From positions 4,235,437 to 4,299,436 of the forward strand of contig JANPYM010000001.1 in the NCBI GenBank assembly GCA_025890175.1: a stretch of DNA of 64,000 nt, given 5' to 3'. Position 1 is the stretch's first letter. Every line of letters begins with the position of its first letter. The translations under genes and the position numbers were made by a program. Source of the DNA: Ciborinia camelliae (lineage: Eukaryota; Ascomycota; Leotiomycetes; Helotiales; Sclerotiniaceae). Below are positions 58,741 to 64,000 of the stretch, one piece after another. Below the pieces are notes generated by a model. The model was not told where the DNA came from. It did no database searches and saw only the letters and a program-made list of their open reading frames with translations.

Positions 58741-61700
58741 AAAATATTAATATATATAAAATAAATTTATATAATTAAATAAAAAAAACTTTAAAAGTTT
58801 GTAAAGTTTTATATTAGATAAAGTATTATTGTTTAAATAGTGATTAATAATATATTACTAATTATTTAAAAAATAATAAAAATTTTATTTAAAAAATAAT
58901 AAAAAATCTTAAAACTATTATTAATTTAATTAATTTTTTATATTTTTTATTTTAACAATTTTTTTTATTTTATTTAAAAAATAATTTATTAATTAAATTA
59001 ATAATATTTAAAATAATATTAGGAATAAAAAATATCCCTATATTTATTTAGTAAAATATTAAAACTAATAATATACAAAATAATATTATTAATGGATTTT
59101 ATATATATTAACAAAATATAAATTCTTTTTTAAAATTCAAAAAATCTTTAAAAAAAAGTTTTTGTAGTATTTTAGAATAATAAATATAAAATATAAAAAA
59201 TAATATAAAAATTATAAACAAAATTATAATTTGATTTATTCAAATATAAAAAATTATTAGAATATTAACAATTTTTAATATTACGCTGTTTGCCCGCCTT
59301 AAATCAAATATTAGATCTTCAAAATTTTAAAAATTATTTTAATATAAAAAAACAAATATTTTTTAAATAAAAAACTTTTTTTTTTAAACTAAAATAATAT
59401 TTTGGAGTAATAATAAATATTATTTTTTTATTAATATCCAAAAAATAAATTATACAATATAATATTTCGAAAAATATTTTTTAATAATATAATATTAATT
59501 TATTAATATAATTTAATTAAATAATATTATATAAATAAAATTTAAAAAATATATATATAATATAATTTTAAATAAAAAAAATTAATAATATATAACAATT
59601 ATTTAAATATTAAAAATCAAATAATATTTAAAACAAAATATAAATAATTTTATTTTTTATTTAAATAATTTGAAAAAAGATATAAAATATAAAATAAATA
59701 ATATATATTATAAATAATTACTTATTAATCTTTATTTTAATATAAATAAAAAAATATTTAAATTTTTTTAATAATTCAAAATTCAAAAAAAACTTATAAA
59801 ATAAATATATAAATTAAAAAATATTAATTAAATATATTATTTTATTAATATTATAAATTATTATTTAAAAAAATATATAATGTTTTATTATATTATTTAA
59901 ATCCCACTCAATTTTTTTATAAATTATAAAAAAGCAATAAAAATATTACATTAATAAAATTTATTAAAATTAAAACAAAACTAAATTAAAAAACTATATA
60001 AAAAAATTAATTAATAAAAAAAATTTAATATTAAAAATATTAAAGAAAATTAATAAAATATTATTAATATTAATAAATAAATTATTATATTATTATTTAT
60101 AAAAATTTATTTAAATATTAATATTATTAAAAAAAATATTTTAAAAAAAATTATTTTAAAAAAAAAATAAACTTATATTAATAAAAAAATATTAAACCTT
60201 TTTAATAAAAAAATGGTAAAATATATTAATAAAAAAACGATAAAATTTAACAATTATTTTAAATATTTTTATAATTTTAAATTTAAATAAAAAAAAATAT
60301 ATTATTATTATTATTATTATTATATTTAAATTAAAATATTAATTAATAATATTTTATTACTTTATTAATTTAAATACCTAAATCAATATAATTTAATAAA
60401 ATAAATATATTAAATAAAATTGAAAATTTATATTAAAAAAAAATATATCTCTAATATTTATATTAAAGATTTATATTTTTATTTATAAAAATTATTAATT
60501 TATTATAAAAATAATAAATATATTAAAAATAAAAAAATATATACTTATTAATTTATTTTGATTATCCTAAATCTTTTTTATATAAATACGATTTTAGATT
60601 TTTTATAATTAAAAACAATAAATTTTAAAATTAATTAATAATTAATAAAATTTCGTTTTCAATTTAATTTAAAATTTATTAAAATTATTTTAATATAAAA
60701 AGTTTATTAAAAAATAAATAAAAAAATATAAGTTTTAATTTTATAATTAAATCAAATACTTAATTTTAGAATAATATAGGTAAAATATAGAATTTTTATT
60801 TTAAGGATTTTTAATATTTTAAATAAATATAAGGATTTAAAGTAAACTTTTTTAAAAAAAGAAAATAGATTATTATTTAATTATTATTTAATAAAATATT
60901 AAATTGAATTAAAATTAAATATTATTTTTTTGTAAAACTTAATATATATTTTTTTAAAAAAAGAATTATCAATTTTAAAAAAATATTTAAAAAAATATTA
61001 ATTGAAGAAGTAAATTCGTTATTTAATAAGTTTTATTAAAATTTTAATTATATTTATTTTAAAAAAGGATAGGGATTATTAATTATATATTAATTATAAA
61101 AAATTAAATCGGATAATTAAGAAGAATTAAATATTTTTATTTTTGATTAATGAATTTCTTGATTAATTATAAGAAAGTATTATTTTTATTAAATTAAATT
61201 TAAAAAATATATATTATTAAATTTAAATTTGAACAAAAAATAAATAAAAAACAATATTTTATATTTATTATAAATAATTTAAATATTTAATTATATTGTT
61301 TAATTTTATAAATGTTTTTATTATTTTTCAAATTTATATTAATTAAGTTTTTATAGGATTAATAAATATTATATATATAGTATATCTCAACGATATATTA
61401 ATTTATTCGATAAATACCTAATAGTATATTAATGATATTTGTTAAATACTTAAAAGACTGATTATTTATAAATTTTATATGAAATTTAAGAAATATATAT
61501 TTAACAATAAAAAAGTCGAGTTTTTAGGATTTATAATATTGGGCGATAATATTATTATAAAACCTAACAAAATTGAAACTATTACCAAATAATCTATCCT
61601 TAATATTTTAAAAAAGATTTAAATCTTTTTAAACTTTACAAATTTTTATTAATAGTTTTTTAAAGGGTATTTAAAAATAATTAATAAAATAACAATATTA

Positions 61701-64000
61701 TTTAAAAAAACCGAAAAAAAAAGGTTATAAATATTTTTATATAAGATATAAAGGTATAGATATTTTTTGAAACATTAAAAACGGTATTTATTATTGTATT
61801 AATATTGTAATATTTTTAATTGGATTTTAGAATAATAATTGAAATAAATGTATTAGAATTTATTTTAGGATATATATTTTTTTAATTATTCGAAAAAAAA
61901 TCTGATTTAGAAGGATTACCATGGTGGCATTTTGTAATATTCTATTCTAAAAAACTAAATTTTGTGGAACAATATTATATAATTTATAATTAAGAATTAT
62001 TAACAATATATATTATGTTTTATAAATAATAATATTATATTATGGATAATTATTATATTATTATTATAAAAATAAATTATAATAATTTTTAATATTTTAT
62101 AATTAAAAAAAAATTAAATAATAAATAAATTAAATAAATCGAAATATTTATTATATATAATTTTAAAATTAAATATAAAACTAAAAAATCAAATTTAATA
62201 AATGAATTATTAAAATAATCGGATTATTTTAATAATCCAAAAAATAATAATAAAATACTTTTAATATTAAAAAATAAATTAAGAAATATAATGATTTTAA
62301 TTAAAATATATTATTATTTAAATATAAAATAATTATTTTTATAAAATATTATAAATCTTTTTTAAAAAAAAAAGAATTATTTATTCTTTTATAATCTAAA
62401 AAAGTTATTAATAAAGATTAATTATAAATAATTGATATTTCATTAAATAATCAATATTATAATTAAAAACAAAATAGTATTAAATATTATATTAAAATTT
62501 ATAAAAAATATTTTATTATAATTATAGAAATATAACAAATTTATAAAAAATAAAAAATATATTAAATAAAAATAAAAATTTATTAAAAATATTTTATTAT
62601 AATAAATAAATATTAAAGAAATAATTATTTATAATAAAATTATTTTTATATTATTAAATTTTATTATAAAAGTAAAGATTTTAAAAGTTTATTATAATAA
62701 TTTAATAAAAAAGTATTAAAATGTAAAAAAAACGTTAAAAATGTTAAAAAGAAAATATTTTTAATAAAATATAAAAAAAAATATTAAAGAATATATTAAG
62801 ATTTATATAATATATTAATATTTAATAATAAAATGTTATTAATTATATAACAAATTAAAAATATTCTTTTTTTTTATAAAACTTAAAAAAAAATAATTAT
62901 AGATTTTATTATAAATTTATTTTTTTCAAAAATTGAAAAATATATTTATAATACAATTTTTGTAATAATTAATAGATTTATAAAATTAATAAAATATATA
63001 TTTATTATTAAAACTATTAGTTTATTCGAATTAATAAAAATATTATTTATATATATATTTAAAGATTTTAATATATTAAAAAATATTATTTTAAATAAAG
63101 GATTATAATTTGCAAATCATTTTTAAAAAAGCTTAATATTCTATTTTTATATTTATCGAAAATTATTAATAATATTTTATTTTTAAATTGATAAATAAAT
63201 TAAATAATAAAATCAAAATCTTATATATTATATTATATATTATTCAAATTGAAGATAAAATAATTAAATATTATTATTATTTTTAATAAAATTTATATAT
63301 AATATTAATTGATATAATATAATAAAAGAAATTTTATTTAAGATAATATATAATTTTCAATTTATATTTAATTATATTGGTAAAAATATTAATATAAAAA
63401 AAAAATGTTAATGATTTATAAAAAAATTGAAATTTTAATAAAAAAACAAAAAAAGTTTAAAAAATTTTAATAAAAAATAATTACAAAAAAAATTTAAAAG
63501 AATATTTTAATAGAATATTGGCGATTTAATATTAATAATTTGATAATATTTAATATAAAGAATATTAAATAATTAAAATTCAAAAAAAAATTTTGAAAAT
63601 AATTTATAAGATTATTTATAATTATTAATATTATTTTAAATAAATAATTATATAAATTAAAATTATTTTTTATTTATAAAATATATAATATATTTTATGT
63701 TTTTTTATTAGAATTATAATATAAAAAAAAGGGTATTATTGATTTATTGTTATTTAAAAAAATAAAAAAAGGATTAAAATATAAAATAAAGAAAATTTTA
63801 ATATATTAAAAAAGAAAAAAAGAAATATAATATTTAGTTTAATAAAAAAATTATATTTTATTAAAAGATATATAAAAATTAAAAAAAAATCTTTAAAATT
63901 TGAATATAATTTTAAATAATTATTTTAACAAAAAAGTATTATTAATATAATATTAATAAAAACAAATAAAATATTATAAATAAAAACAATTTTGAATGAT
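58740..64000 (+). mobile_element. RIP-degraded Ty3/gypsy LTR retrotransposon, right end outside window
   Basis: A block with almost no G or C and stops in all frames. Plus-strand translation still shows gypsy landmarks in order: an INYKKLNR-like stretch of the reverse transcriptase near 61085-61120, LNDILIYS at 61386-61409 (active-site box, first Asp changed to Asn), VEFLGFII at 61515-61538, an FYSKKL stretch of the RNase H region at 61940-61957, and an integrase-core-like stretch at about 62885-63126. G-to-A and C-to-T changes of this kind are the mark of RIP. No LTRs could be defined. It cannot encode protein now. Left limit is approximate; other elements may be nested between 58270 and 60900. 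Confidence 0.75.

Noticed and set aside
1..64000. CRISPR arrays, bacterial-type operons, tRNA or rRNA genes
   Set aside because: No regularly spaced repeats with unique spacers and no cloverleaf-like or rRNA-like sequence were seen; the short tandem repeats are microsatellites of a eukaryote.

Overview
The window is a stretch of filamentous ascomycete (Pezizomycotina) chromosome. Genes are broken by many short introns of about 50-120 nt with GT..AG ends and CTAAC-like branch points. Spacers are AT-rich, and a block from 58.2 kb to the right edge is almost pure A/T, as expected of transposons destroyed by repeat-induced point mutation (RIP). The protein set (CFEM/PTH11-type receptor, fungal adenylate cyclase, NLR-like ankyrin protein) and the composition would fit Leotiomycetes/Sclerotiniaceae, but that placement is inference.

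Layout. 1-9.0 kb: mostly non-coding, with one small TATA-driven gene of unknown function (4452-4727) and a possible old LTR scrap near 7.3 kb. 9.0-16.1 kb (-): one nine-exon gene for a 2190-residue NLR/STAND-like protein: alpha/beta-hydrolase-like N domain, NACHT-like domain, about 32 ankyrin repeats, C-terminal SPRY. Both its hydrolase nucleophile and its P-loop look lost. 16.9-18.6 kb: two gene relics, a subtilisin-like S8 peptidase (-) and a frameshifted fungal family member (+). 19.4-21.1 kb (-): secreted BBE-type FAD oxidase. 24.0-25.6 kb (+): small heat-shock protein with a long disordered N-terminus, a step-type heat-shock element and a TATA box. 26.8-27.4 kb: 666-bp foldback MITE. 27.5-28.1 kb (-): three-exon gene for a 128-residue unknown protein. 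29.0-31.4 kb (+): inner nuclear membrane protein Src1/Heh. 35.2-37.2 kb (+): eight-exon CFEM-PTH11 receptor with a GC-AG intron. A 275-base N gap lies at 37.8-38.1 kb. 38.8-45.7 kb (-): adenylate cyclase. 48.5-50.0 kb (+): mitochondrial PDK/BCKDK-type kinase. 50.5-51.8 kb (-): septin of the Cdc12 type, divergent from 52.3-55.0 kb (+) Pwp2, a U3 snoRNP WD40 protein. 56.0-57.7 kb (-): DNA-ligase-like N-domain protein without a ligase core. 58.2-64.0 kb: a pogo-type transposon end, then a RIP-degraded Ty3/gypsy element in + orientation.

Functionally these are independent eukaryotic genes, not an operon. Two act in one pathway type: the CFEM/PTH11 receptor (surface sensing) and adenylate cyclase (cAMP output) are convergent neighbours, though co-location need not mean a shared job. 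Src1, the septin and Pwp2 are housekeeping genes. The accessory part is the NLR-like gene with its relic neighbours, the MITE and the RIP block. Exon joins were derived by hand from splice signals, reading frame and family motifs; joins are phase-consistent unless noted.
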